A stretch of 40,591 nt of DNA from CAVQBP01 sp964448105 (GCA_964448105.1 CAYUVK010000039.1:1-40591), one strand, 5' to 3'; positions 15,860 through 23,663 are shown, counted from the stretch's first letter. The notes: generated by a model from the sequence alone, not told the origin. Numbers and translations: made by a program.

Positions 15860-16855
15860 TTATCGATCAATCATTTTTTGACTGCTTTCAGGATACCTTT
15901 CACCTCGTACTGTAATTTTAGATGAAACAGTTTCAATTTCACGAAGATCATCGGACGTTAGTTCTACTGCCGCAGCTCCAATATTCTCCTCAAGCCGATG
16001 AAGTTTTGTTGTTCCCGGGATTGGTACAATCCAAGGTTTCTGTGATAATATCCATGCTAATGCGATTTGAGCTGTGGTAACATTTTTGCTCTTTGCGATT
16101 TGATCAAGGTGATCAACCAAAGCCTTATTTGCTTTTCTATTTTCTTCTGTAAACCGGGGCACAGTGTTGCGGAAATCTGTTTTGTCAAAGGTTGTTGTTT
16201 CGTCTATCTTACCGGTTAGAAAACCTTTCCCAAGAGGACTGAAAGGGACTAATCCAATTCCGAGTTCTTCAAGCACGGACAATATTTCTGATTCCGGTTC
16301 TCTCCACCATATTGAGTATTCACTTTGAATTGTTGTGACTGGCTGAACTGCATGTGCATGACGGATTGTATTAACCCCTGCTTCGGAAAGACCAAAGTGT
16401 TTGACTTTTCCTTCCTTAATCAGATCTTTTACTGCACCGGCAACATCTTCAATTGGGACATTAGGATCAACTCGATGCTGATAAAATAGATCTATTACGT
16501 CTGTCCTCAATCTTTTTAATGATGCTTCCGCAACTTCTTTAATGTGATCTGGTCTACTGTTTAATCCTGTCCAATGTTCTTTGCCGCTCGGATCAAGGTT
16601 AAATCCGAATTTTGTAGCTATCACAACTTGATTACGCAATGGTTGCAAAGCTTCGCCGACGAGTTCCTCATTTGTAAATGGTCCGTACACTTCTGCTGTA
16701 TCAAAAAAAGTTATGCCTCTTTCAACTGCTGAACGGATAAGAGAAATCATTTCTTTTTTATCTGCAGCCGGTCCATAACCAAAACTCATTCCCATACAGC
16801 CAAGCCCTATTGCTGAAACTTCCAGGTTACTATTCCCAAGTTTGCGTTTTTGCAT
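15860..16855 (-). CDS. Aldo/keto reductase (AKR13/YajO-like)
   Basis: The 331-residue enzyme starts MQKRKLGNSNLEVSAIGLGC and has the tetrad Asp52, Tyr57, Lys82 and His127 (FFDTAEVYGP, ATKFGF, FYQHRVD). The family motifs IALAWILSQKPWIVPIPGTT and the NADPH-binding LEENIGAA are present near residues 265-295. It is closer to the 'aldo/keto reductase, plant pathogenesis' type than the enzyme at 13441-14292, so the cluster carries two paralogous subfamilies. GGAGGA precedes the ATG at good spacing. It is the first gene of the minus-strand redox cluster, so the promoter for the group may lie just upstream, around 16856-16975. Confidence 0.9.
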   Translation of the reverse strand: MQKRKLGNSNLEVSAIGLGCMGMSFGYGPAADKKEMISLIRSAVERGITFFDTAEVYGPFTNEELVGEALQPLRNQVVIATKFGFNLDPSGKEHWTGLNSRPDHIKEVAEASLKRLRTDVIDLFYQHRVDPNVPIEDVAGAVKDLIKEGKVKHFGLSEAGVNTIRHAHAVQPVTTIQSEYSIWWREPESEILSVLEELGIGLVPFSPLGKGFLTGKIDETTTFDKTDFRNTVPRFTEENRKANKALVDHLDQIAKSKNVTTAQIALAWILSQKPWIVPIPGTTKLHRLEENIGAAAVELTSDDLREIETVSSKITVRGERYPESSQKMIDR

Positions 16856-16975
16856 CGTTTATCCTCCATATATAATAAATTTAATGTTTGAATAAGTTAA
16901 AACTTACGATGCTAATATATGGCGATAATGCTGGAAGGACTTATACAAACAGCGGGAATACAGATACATTTTTCA

Positions 16976-17222
16976 TCAAATTGCAATTACCCAGGCGGAA
17001 CCATCCCAATTTTGAATAAGGAATTCAGTATTATTATTATTCTGATCATATGAATATACATTCCTTGAGGTATCAACCCAGCTAGTGCGATCCCACTTTT
17101 TAAACAAATATTCGGTCATATTATTATTTAAATTATTATCAAATGTGTGTGTAAACTTAACCGAGTTAACCAGTGCGGATCCATTCCAGCTTTTGACTAA
17201 TTGTTCAGTCATGTTATTCATT
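16976..17222 (-). pseudogene. Fragment of a repetitive secreted protein (W-D-G-S-A-W repeats)
   Basis: The minus strand encodes about three degenerate repeats of near 30 residues: NNMTEQLVKSWNGSALVNSV, NNMTEYLFKKWDRTSWVDTS and NNTEFLIQNWDGSAWVIAI, with YSYD or HTFD between them. Such NG-x-x-TE…WDGSAWVN repeats occur in large surface proteins of Ignavibacteria. There is no signal peptide and the frame ends in TGA at 16976-16978; the start is lost at the junction with the SDR gene piece on the opposite strand (17226). The adjacent plus-strand stretch 16915-16975 (reading YGDNAGRTYTNSGNTDTFF) may be a further gene shard. Confidence 0.55.
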
Positions 17223-17225
17223 AGT

Positions 17226-17831
17226 GAGCAGGGTAGAATTGATGTTTTATGGAACAACGCAGGATACGGACTTTATGGTCCCGTTGAAGAAGTTAAAATG
17301 GAAGATGCAAGATACCAGTTTGATATAAACTTATTTGGGCTTGCAGAACTCACACAACTCGTCTTGCCTCATATGAGAAAACAAAAGTCAGGATTAATTA
17401 TAAACACTTCTTCAATGGGAGGCAAAATATATACTCCGCTTGGCGCCTGGTATCATGCTACCAAGCATGCTATAGAAGGCTGGAGCGATTGTTTAAGACT
17501 TGAAGTAAAAGACTTCGGAATTAATGTAGTTATTTTAGAACCCGGATTAATTGAAACAGGATTTGCCAAGGGTGTTGAAAATAATTTTCCAATGGAATCT
17601 GTCAACGGACCATACAAAAAAATTGTCCAGTCCCTGTTAAAATCATCAACAAGCAAAACTATGACAGGATCATCCCCGACGGTTATTGCTGACACAGTTA
17701 AGAAAATTGTCAATGCGAAAAAACCAAAGACAAGATACCTGGTAGGAAGAATGGCAAAACCACTTGTTTACATAAGAAAGCTGTTTGGTGATAGAATTTA
17801 TGATAAAATAGTAATGTCTCAGTTTAAATAA
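17226..17831 (+). pseudogene. SDR oxidoreductase gene without its 5' part
   Basis: Homology to short-chain dehydrogenases begins abruptly at about 17226 with EQGRIDVLWNNAGYGLYGPV and continues to the end (FGDRIYDKIVMSQFK). The catalytic part is intact: NNAG, the active-site Ser in NTSSMGG, and YHATKHA with the Tyr-x-x-x-Lys. About 75-80 N-terminal residues with the TGxxxGIG cofactor motif are missing and replaced by sequence that is part of an unrelated opposite-strand fragment. A continuous plus-strand frame exists back to 17085, but its first 47 residues show no SDR similarity. Without the nucleotide-binding loop the product is unlikely to work. Confidence 0.75.
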
Positions 17832-17878
17832 TTAATCCCTTTAATTTTTAAGGTTTATTTTATTCAAAACTCAATATT

Positions 17879-17946
17879 GAATCCCTACGGGGTTCTTATT
17901 TTTTGTTTTTCATTTTAATTATAAATATTAAACTCCTGACGGAGTT
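17879..17946. repeat. Two short hairpin motifs
   Basis: GAATCCCTACGGGGTTC (17879-17895) is a near-perfect stem-loop and AACTCCTGACGGAGTT (17931-17946) is a perfect 6-bp stem with a 4-nt loop. This 'CCTACGGGG…CCTGACGGAG' style occurs as a dispersed extragenic element in many Bacteroidota. It lies just after the broken SDR gene. Confidence 0.4.
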
Positions 17947-18072
17947 AAGAAAAACATTTAGAGTATTACACGTCCTTCAACTCCATAGATAATGCCAAAT
18001 GGCACAAATATAGGAGTACAATAAAGTAGTGATAAAATTTTGTTCGGATTTCCCAAACCATTTCCTGATAGA

Positions 18073-18185
18073 GATAGAAGCTATAAGTTCTCATTAATAT
18101 TTTTATAACCTTTGCCAATATGAATAGACACTCCAAAAACCTCAACTATTTTGGCTGTATAAGATTCACTTTATTCACCACTACT
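18073..18185 (-). repeat. Flanking repeat, left copy (decayed coding remnant)
   Basis: This stretch and 20747-20857 are related over about 110 nt in the same orientation, by eye roughly three quarters identical; both start GATAGAAGCTATAAG. Read on the minus strand, both give a similar peptide: ESYTAKIVEVFGVSIHIGKG here and ESYTDETVEVNGVSIPIIR in the other. Each is followed by YKN-x(2)-E-x-L and a stop. They are probably remnants of one repeated gene end. They bracket the cysteine-rich cassette at 18603-20305. Confidence 0.55.
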
Positions 18186-18602
18186 AAAATCGCTATGTAT
18201 GTTACATTATTTATAGTAAATGTTACAAATTTGATAGACTATATATTTTTATACTTATATTTTTATTTAAGTAAATATTTAAATTAAATATTAACTTTTT
18301 TGTCCAATGGTTTTATTGTCTATTTCATGATAATAATTTCGAGCGGTTCAAAATGTGAAAGGAAAAATTCAGTTAACAAAAATATGAAACATGTGGTTAA
18401 ACCGTACTAAATAAAATAGACTAAATACCGGTAATATCCTACGTAATGTCTATCCTTCATTTAACTTACTGATTAGAGGTATTCTACTTTGATGATTCCT
18501 AGGTCGATTTCTCTACCTCTACTTGTGGATTCTTGAGTACTTCATTTTTAGTAGTTCTAAAAATAAAATAATTAAACTAACTTTAATAAAGGAGAAAGAA
18601 TT
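18186..18602. other. Intergenic stretch upstream of the cysteine-rich cassette
   Basis: About 417 bp of AT-rich DNA without an open frame. Apart from an AAAGGAG ribosome binding site ending about 8 nt before the ATG at 18603, I see no promoter, hairpin or RNA that I can support. It must contain the cassette's promoter if the three genes are expressed on their own. Confidence 0.5.
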
Positions 18603-19730
18603 ATGGCAACGTTTAGATTTATTTATCCAAAAGAAACATCTACCTCTGCAGAACTAAGAAATAGGTTCAAAAAATTCAGAGATGCACAAAAAGCTCCTAC
18701 TCTTGCAAGTCTTTCTAAATCAGAAATTCATAATGCAACACCGGTTAAGGGGATTCATTTACAAGCAAATGATGTTAAAATACTCCATAATATTGCCGTT
18801 AGTACCAGTCCGTTGGCTGAAGCAATTTCCAATCAAAAAGCAACTCCTGAACAGATAATTGGAACTCTTTCTACTTCATTGTTAACTCTTGAATTCATCA
18901 AAATGGAGGCGGAGTATAAAAAAAGTTTATCTGCAGCAAAAAATGATTCTGATAAAAAAACGTTAAATACGCGTTGGCAGGAAGGTGTGAAAGCTTTTAA
19001 ATTGGCATATTCCTCCATAGGTTTAAAAGGCATTGATGAAAAGAATATGCGGAGATACTCGTCTGAATTATTAAAAGATAAAAAAGCTTTTAATTCAGTT
19101 GTAAACATAGCTAATTCGAAACAAGCGGGTAGAGGCTCCAAGAAAACAACCTTAAATGCAAAATCAATAGCCACAGGCAATTTTGTAACCTATGTAGGTA
19201 AGTTAGATGATGCATTAATAGGTAATATCATTTTGCCCTTAAACTTGTGCAGCAGACCGCTTGTTCAAGGAAGTTTTACGAAGCATTTTGGGCATAGCTT
19301 CAGTTTACAAGTATCAATTTCGCTTCCATGTATAACCGGTTGGAAGTGGGGTATAATACCAATATTCGGATGGTGCAGACACACTTATACCATAGCCGGT
19401 CTTAGTTACAATGTTGATTTGAATGTCGGGTATAAGGTAACTTGCTGTGGTGGTGAGGCATGGGGTGTTGCTTCTGCAAGTGTTTGTGCTACACTCTTGG
19501 GAATACAGTTTTGTGCGGGATGTAGTGCAAGCATTGTTGGTGTTGCCGGCATTGCACGAACACCCAGCGGAAGTAATTGTATCTATGGTTTGGGATTAAG
19601 TGCAGAGTTAAAATGTACGTTCGCAGGAATTACCGTGCTTGATGTTGTTGTTCCGTTTGGATATACATTAACCGGACCTTGCCCGCCGCTGCCTTGTGTT
19701 AAAACTAACCAAATTTTTGCGGATTTTTAA
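18603..19730 (+). CDS. Uncharacterised protein with cysteine-rich C-terminal domain
   Basis: The 375-residue protein is not one I recognise. Residues 1 to about 200 are hydrophilic, lysine-rich and probably mostly helical, with no signal peptide. Residues about 215-375 are different: glycine-, valine- and aromatic-rich with 12 cysteines, including CC (VTCCGGEAWG) and CAGC, predicted to be beta-rich. Fragments: SLPCITGWKWGIIPIFGWC, SVCATLLGIQFCAGCSASIV, GPCPPLPC. The ATG has the strongest Shine-Dalgarno of the neighbourhood (AAAGGAG, about 8 nt upstream). It is the first of three genes with 9- and 20-bp gaps, followed by a DUF1360-like membrane protein and a small basic protein. The two-part layout could suit a structural or effector protein with a carrier part, but that is a guess. 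Confidence 0.75.
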   Translation: MATFRFIYPKETSTSAELRNRFKKFRDAQKAPTLASLSKSEIHNATPVKGIHLQANDVKILHNIAVSTSPLAEAISNQKATPEQIIGTLSTSLLTLEFIKMEAEYKKSLSAAKNDSDKKTLNTRWQEGVKAFKLAYSSIGLKGIDEKNMRRYSSELLKDKKAFNSVVNIANSKQAGRGSKKTTLNAKSIATGNFVTYVGKLDDALIGNIILPLNLCSRPLVQGSFTKHFGHSFSLQVSISLPCITGWKWGIIPIFGWCRHTYTIAGLSYNVDLNVGYKVTCCGGEAWGVASASVCATLLGIQFCAGCSASIVGVAGIARTPSGSNCIYGLGLSAELKCTFAGITVLDVVVPFGYTLTGPCPPLPCVKTNQIFADF

Positions 19731-19739
19731 CTATTAATA

Positions 19740-20033
19740 ATGCTGTTACACTTTGCATTTAACAACTGGTTATGGCTGGTGATATCAATACTTTGCGTAT
19801 GGCGTATCACTAGCCTGCTTTGTTATGAAGCAGGTCCTTTTGATATTTTATCAAGGTTACGAAAAGCGATGTATAAATTTCACTTGGAAGGTTTAGTGGA
19901 ATGTTTCCATTGTATGGGTTTTTGGGTATCAATCCTAATCGTTTTGTTGATATTTGAGCCCGGTATCCCTTCAATCTTTGAAATATTAGCAGTATCCGGC
20001 GGTGCATCAATTATAGAACGATTTATTTCTTAA
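19740..20033 (+). CDS. DUF1360-like small membrane protein
   Basis: The 97-residue protein has a hydrophobic N-terminus (LWLVISILCVWRITSLLCYE), then GPFDILSRLRKAMYKF, then LVECFHCMGFWVSILIVLLIF and a C-terminal hydrophobic segment (FEILAVSGGASIIERF). The pattern W-R-(I/L)-T…E-x-GP-(F/W)-D-(I/L)…R-L-R…C-x-x-C-(M/L)…W-V is that of DUF1360 (PF07098), a family of unknown function. The C-x-x-C (CFHC) may bind metal or be redox active. It follows the cysteine-rich gene by 9 bp and has no ribosome binding site of its own, which suggests translational coupling. Two or three membrane passes are likely. Confidence 0.75.
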   Translation: MLLHFAFNNWLWLVISILCVWRITSLLCYEAGPFDILSRLRKAMYKFHLEGLVECFHCMGFWVSILIVLLIFEPGIPSIFEILAVSGGASIIERFIS

Positions 20034-20053
20034 TCTTTTTTGAGGATTTATTT

Positions 20054-20305
20054 ATGGAAGAAACAAGTCTTTGTTGCGGACAAATACCAAAACGAAAAAA
20101 TATTACGGGAGTAAAAAACTTACCGAAGAATCCTAATATTACTAATGGTATTGAAGTAATATATCTTGGAGCGGGAGATTTGAAGTTCAAGGGGAAAACG
20201 AGCGGATTAACATATTATGTCTCAGATCATCGGAGAAGGTTTACGGCAGATACTAAGGATCTACCAAGTATTTTGAAAATGCGCAATTTTATACTTAAGC
20301 CGTAG
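20054..20305 (+). CDS. Small basic protein, phage-type SH3-like
   Basis: The 83-residue protein starts MEETSLCCGQIPKRKN and continues GIEVIYLGAGDLKFKGKTSG, LTYYVSDHRRRFTADTKDLP, SILKMRNFIL. The core pattern (V-x-Y-x-G…G-x-x-x-G-x-x-Y…F-x-A-D-x-x-D-x-P-x-x-L) resembles small phage-associated proteins with a predicted SH3-like barrel, many of which precede or follow head/tail genes; this resemblance is from memory, not from a search. It ends the three-gene cassette, 20 bp after the DUF1360-like gene, with GAGG upstream of its ATG. No phage structural or integrase genes are near. The N-terminal CC motif echoes the cysteine-rich neighbour. Confidence 0.6.
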   Translation: MEETSLCCGQIPKRKNITGVKNLPKNPNITNGIEVIYLGAGDLKFKGKTSGLTYYVSDHRRRFTADTKDLPSILKMRNFILKP

Positions 20306-20313
20306 GATTAGAA

Positions 20314-20652
20314 TTATTTTAGTAAAAAATAAATCGCGATTATTATTACAATTAAAAGTATAGAGGTGCCGAAGCAACCCAAGCCTAAGCATCTAAATTT
20401 AAATCCTTTTTTTTGTATCTGATTGAACCTATCATAGAATGAAGAGTTGTTTTCATCGATTGGTTCTATATTTGAGGAATTCATTATCATTGTAGATAAG
20501 TTAATAATTTTTGACAAATGGAATGAACCCAATTTTATTATCATGATAATATAATAAGGTTCATCCTTTACTTTTTTGTGGAAAGTCAATAAGAAAATTG
20601 ATAATGAAATGTAAGAACCGAAAGCAATTATGAGAATCTGCAATTTGATCAA
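20314..20652 (-). CDS. Hypothetical two-helix membrane protein
   Basis: The frame encodes 112 residues with a hydrophobic N-terminal segment (ILIIAFGSYISLSIFLLTF) and a C-terminal one (GTSILLIVIIIAIYFLLK), joined by a polar middle (PIDENNSSFYDRFNQIQKKG, then FKFRCLGLGCFG). It is convergent with the cassette and its stop lies 9 bp after the stop of the 83-residue gene. No family is recognised and no ribosome binding site is obvious, so it may be spurious. If real, its topology is like that of many small immunity proteins, which is only a structural analogy. Confidence 0.4.
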   Translation of the reverse strand: MIKLQILIIAFGSYISLSIFLLTFHKKVKDEPYYIIMIIKLGSFHLSKIINLSTMIMNSSNIEPIDENNSSFYDRFNQIQKKGFKFRCLGLGCFGTSILLIVIIIAIYFLLK

Positions 20653-20746
20653 TAATGGATTATGTTATCGCATTCCCGTTCGGATGGACAATAAATGAAT
20701 GGATATGATCATTCCTTAGGCTATCATTTAACCACTTCGTGGCATA

Positions 20747-20857
20747 GATAGAAGCTATAAGCTCTCTATAACATTTTTATATCACCTTATAATGGGAATA
20801 GACACTCCATTAACCTCAACTGTTTCGTCAGTGTAAGATTCAATTTTATAACTACCA
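20747..20857 (-). repeat. Flanking repeat, right copy (decayed coding remnant)
   Basis: Direct-orientation partner of 18073-18185; on the minus strand it reads YNRIKIENGSYKIESYTDE then TVEVNGVSIPIIR and a stop, followed by YKNVIESL and a stop. It lies in the 408-bp gap 20653-21061. A second frame immediately downstream on the minus strand (RELIASIYATKWLNDSLRND) also looks protein-like, suggesting a frameshifted relic. The rest of the gap (20858-21015) is AT-rich with short TGAATGA-type repeats and no gene. Confidence 0.55.
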
Positions 20858-21015
20858 TTTTCTATTTTGATGCGGTTGTACTATGCTTAGCTTGAATGAC
20901 TGAATGATTGAATCATTGTATGTGTTTTCATTCATCCATTAAATCATACGAAAATATTTTTTAAAGTTCTTCTAATTTCATATCTTAATTTTTTCCGTTA
21001 AGCTGAATCCAATTT

Positions 21016-21023
21016 TAATTTTG
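21016..21023 (+). promoter_or_regulatory. Possible Bacteroidota -7 element before the glutaredoxin gene
   Basis: TAATTTTG matches the TAnnTTTG -7 consensus of the Bacteroidota primary sigma factor and lies about 40 bp upstream of the glutaredoxin ATG. The -33 partner about 20 bp upstream is only a weak T-rich match (TTTTCC). Confidence 0.35.
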
Positions 21024-21061
21024 TGAATCTCATATCAATAAAAATAAAACAATAAAGAGTT

Positions 21062-21310
21062 ATGAATAATCAGCCAAAAGTAATTGTATTCTCCACACCC
21101 ACATGCAGCTATTGCAACGCTGCAAAGAGATACTTTAGGGAAATGAATATTCGTTTTACCGATGTTGATGTATCAAGAGATCAATCTGCAGCAAGAGATA
21201 TGATGCGCAGAACAGGTCAGATGGGTGTGCCGGTAATTATAATAAATAATAAACCGATTATTGGGTTTAATAAACCTAAAATCAATCAAATTTTAAACAT
21301 AAAAAATTAA
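21062..21310 (+). CDS. Glutaredoxin-like protein
   Basis: This 82-residue thioredoxin-fold protein has the active-site motif TPTCSYCNAAK (Cys15 and Cys18) and the substrate-binding cis-proline segment GVPVIIINNKPIIGFN. It is of the short NrdH/YruB type: a cytoplasmic dithiol oxidoreductase that reduces disulfides using thioredoxin reductase or low-molecular-weight thiols. It begins a two-gene unit with groES, 6 bp upstream. Because the window also encodes a bacillithiol-pathway deacetylase, a bacillithiol-linked role is possible but not shown. Confidence 0.9.
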   Translation: MNNQPKVIVFSTPTCSYCNAAKRYFREMNIRFTDVDVSRDQSAARDMMRRTGQMGVPVIIINNKPIIGFNKPKINQILNIKN

Positions 21311-21322
21311 AAAAGAATGATT

Positions 21323-21595
21323 ATGAAAATAAAACCGTTAGACGATCGCATTTTGCTGGAACCTGCGGAAGCAGAAGAGAAAACTTCTTCGGGAATTATT
21401 ATCCCTGATTCGGCGAAAGAAAAACCAAGAATCGGAACTGTCATCGCAGTCGGTACGGATGAAGACCTCAGAGAAAAAGTAAAAGAAGGGAATAAGGTAT
21501 TGTTTGCCAAATACGGCGGAGATGAGGTTGAGATGAACGGTAAAGAATACAGGATATTACAGCGTTCCGACATACTTGCTGTTGTTGAAGAGTAA
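21323..21595 (+). CDS. groES: Co-chaperonin GroES (Hsp10)
   Basis: The 90-residue protein (from the second ATG, MKIKPLDDR, the usual GroES start; an ATG lies two codons earlier at 21317) is a complete GroES. KIKPLDDRILLEPAEAEEKT is followed by the mobile loop SSGIIIPDSAKEKP with its hydrophobic I-I-I contact, then VKEGNKVLFAKYGGDEVEMNGKEY and DILAVVEE. It caps the GroEL ring and assists folding in the cytoplasm. In most bacteria groEL follows directly; here the next gene is on the opposite strand and no GroEL is encoded in the window. Confidence 0.95.
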   Translation: MKIKPLDDRILLEPAEAEEKTSSGIIIPDSAKEKPRIGTVIAVGTDEDLREKVKEGNKVLFAKYGGDEVEMNGKEYRILQRSDILAVVEE

Positions 21596-21603
21596 TGTAA
21601 TCT

Positions 21604-21711
21604 AAAATTTCTGTGGTTCTCTGTGAATTCTCTGTGCTTACTCTGTGTAACTTTTTATTGAAAGATGAACAAAAAGATCACGGAGAACATCAGAGAACCA
21701 CAAAGAAATTT
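21604..21711. repeat. Long imperfect inverted repeat after groES
   Basis: The left arm (about 21604-21638, with AAATTTCTGTGGTTCTCTGTG) is largely complementary to the right arm (about 21676-21711, with CACGGAGAACATCAGAGAA and CCACAAAGAAATTT). The loop is about 37 nt. TTCTCTGTGGTTCTCTGTG-type sequences are dispersed repeats in related genomes. It could also act as a shared terminator between groES and the convergent amidohydrolase gene. Confidence 0.6.
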
Positions 21712-21748
21712 CAAATATTTGATCTGGAATAATTTATCTTAAATTACC

Positions 21749-23347
21749 TCAATCCTTATTTCTCGTGTAAATAATTTCGCCATCAAAAATTGTCATATCA
21801 ACTCTCACATCTTTTATTTTTTCAGGAGAGATTTGAAAAATATCATCACTTAAAACAACAAGATCTGCAAGCTTGCCCGGTTCAATGCTTCCTTTAATCT
21901 TTTCTTCAAAAGAAGCATAAGCACTTTTTAATGTATAGCATTTAATTGCTTCTTTTACAGAAATCTTTTCCCTCGGAATCCATCCATCGGGATTACTATT
22001 ATCGGAAGTTTGTCTTGTTACTGCTGTATATATTCCATTTAAAGGATTTAGCGGAACAACCGGCCAGTCGCTGCCGAAACATAATTCTGCTCCATTATTA
22101 AGTAAGGTATTGAATGGATAAGAAAATTTTACCCTTTCAGGACCAATCTTTTTCTCAGCCCATGAGCCGTCAAAAAATAAATGATACGGCTGGCATGATG
22201 CAATAACTCCTACTTCAGTGAACCGGGGAATATCTTCAAATCTTAAATGCTGTGCATGTTCAATTCTTGATCTCCTGTCCCAATAAGGATTTTCATTTTT
22301 TACTTTTTCATATATATCAAGCACATATGCATTTGCTTTATCACCAATCGCATGAGTTGCTATCTGCAGTTTGTTTTTATCCGCACCGGCTGCCCATTCT
22401 TTCAATTTACCATTTATAATAATATCCTGCGGCAGACCGCTGGATGGATTATCTATGTAAGGTTCAAAGAACCATGCTGTTCCGGCACCAAGCGAGCCGT
22501 CTGAAAATGCTTTTAGTCCTCTAAATTTTATTTTTTTGCTGTTATTAATTTTTTCCTCAATATCTTTATCTAAGCTTTCGTAATTATTGATTGGAAGTAT
22601 TGAATAAATACGGCAGGTTAATTTGTTATCTTTTTCCAATTGGAGATAAGTAAATAAATCATTTTTATAAGATATATCATGAACACTTGTAATACCGCAC
22701 TTTTTTGCTTCGTTCAAAGCTAACATAGCAGAATAGTAATTCTCTTCATTTGAATTTTCAGGGATAATTGAATATATCAGGTTCATCGCATTATCTTTTA
22801 AAATTCCAGTCGGTTCACCCGATCTTTCATCTTTAATGATTTTACCTCCTGATGGGTCGGGAGTATTGTTATTTATACGTGCTAACTTTAAAGCAAATGA
22901 ATTTGCGAGTCCGACATGCTTATCCACTCTTTCAACAAAAACAGGAGTATGTGATGTAAAAGGATCGATCATTTCTTTATTAGGAAGAGATTTTTCTTCC
23001 CACTGTTCATGATCCCAGCTTCCTCCTGTTATCCATTTCCCTTCAATATTTTTTGAATAATCCTTTAAAATCCTGATAAATTCCGAAATAGATTTTGCAC
23101 TCCGTAAATTTATTCCGGATAGATAATAACCGCCGTTCATTAAATGTAGATGAGCATCAATAAAACCCGGCAGCATTAATTTGCCTTTAAGATCAATAAT
23201 TTCGGCGGATTCATTAATTCTGGATTTTACTTCATCATTTGAACCTGCAAGGACAATTTTATTCCCCTCGATTAGTAATGCCTCTTCAAAAGGCTGCTTA
23301 TCATTTACAGTATATATTTTCCCATTAATAAATGCTTTTTCTTTCAT
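21749..23347 (-). CDS. Amidohydrolase, YtcJ-like
   Basis: The 532-residue protein is a metal-dependent hydrolase of the amidohydrolase superfamily (YtcJ/Amidohydro_3 type). The N-terminal metal motif is GFIDAHLHL (His66 and His68). Further ligands sit in ATHAIGD and IEHAQHL, and the catalytic Asp in CFGSDWP. The C-terminus returns to the small beta domain with the family motif IEPGKLADLVVLSDD. No signal peptide is present, so it is cytoplasmic. Family members cleave amide or imide bonds in diverse substrates; the specificity is not apparent. It is single, convergent with groES and divergent from bshB1. Confidence 0.88.
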   Translation of the reverse strand: MKEKAFINGKIYTVNDKQPFEEALLIEGNKIVLAGSNDEVKSRINESAEIIDLKGKLMLPGFIDAHLHLMNGGYYLSGINLRSAKSISEFIRILKDYSKNIEGKWITGGSWDHEQWEEKSLPNKEMIDPFTSHTPVFVERVDKHVGLANSFALKLARINNNTPDPSGGKIIKDERSGEPTGILKDNAMNLIYSIIPENSNEENYYSAMLALNEAKKCGITSVHDISYKNDLFTYLQLEKDNKLTCRIYSILPINNYESLDKDIEEKINNSKKIKFRGLKAFSDGSLGAGTAWFFEPYIDNPSSGLPQDIIINGKLKEWAAGADKNKLQIATHAIGDKANAYVLDIYEKVKNENPYWDRRSRIEHAQHLRFEDIPRFTEVGVIASCQPYHLFFDGSWAEKKIGPERVKFSYPFNTLLNNGAELCFGSDWPVVPLNPLNGIYTAVTRQTSDNSNPDGWIPREKISVKEAIKCYTLKSAYASFEEKIKGSIEPGKLADLVVLSDDIFQISPEKIKDVRVDMTIFDGEIIYTRNKD

Positions 23348-23663
23348 AATTAAGATCTCTGATAAAAATTATACTGAACTCAGACTTATACTTCGAAAAT
23401 AATATTGAAATATAAATTTCATATTATGAATAATTAACTCATATTACAAAATTTCCTTAATAATGTAATTTGGGGATATAATCTCCTTTTTATTGAATTA
23501 TTAAAAAAGATGCAAAAAACATTATTTCATTGCTCCTTTATCTCTTTTTACCAATGATATCGCACAAGTTTGGTAATTAATTTATAAAATTTAATTATTG
23601 TCTGGAAAATTTTTAGATTAGGATTTCAAATTTCATTTTATAATAAAACTATTATTCTGAATT
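23348..23663. other. Intergenic region between divergent genes
   Basis: This 316-bp AT-rich gap lies between the amidohydrolase (leftward) and bshB1 (rightward), so it must hold both promoters. I could not identify a convincing -33/-7 pair, operator or RNA element in it. Confidence 0.5.

Noticed and set aside
17085..17225. N-terminal extension of the SDR frame
   Set aside because: These residues are the reverse reading of the repeat-protein shard on the other strand and show no Rossmann motif.
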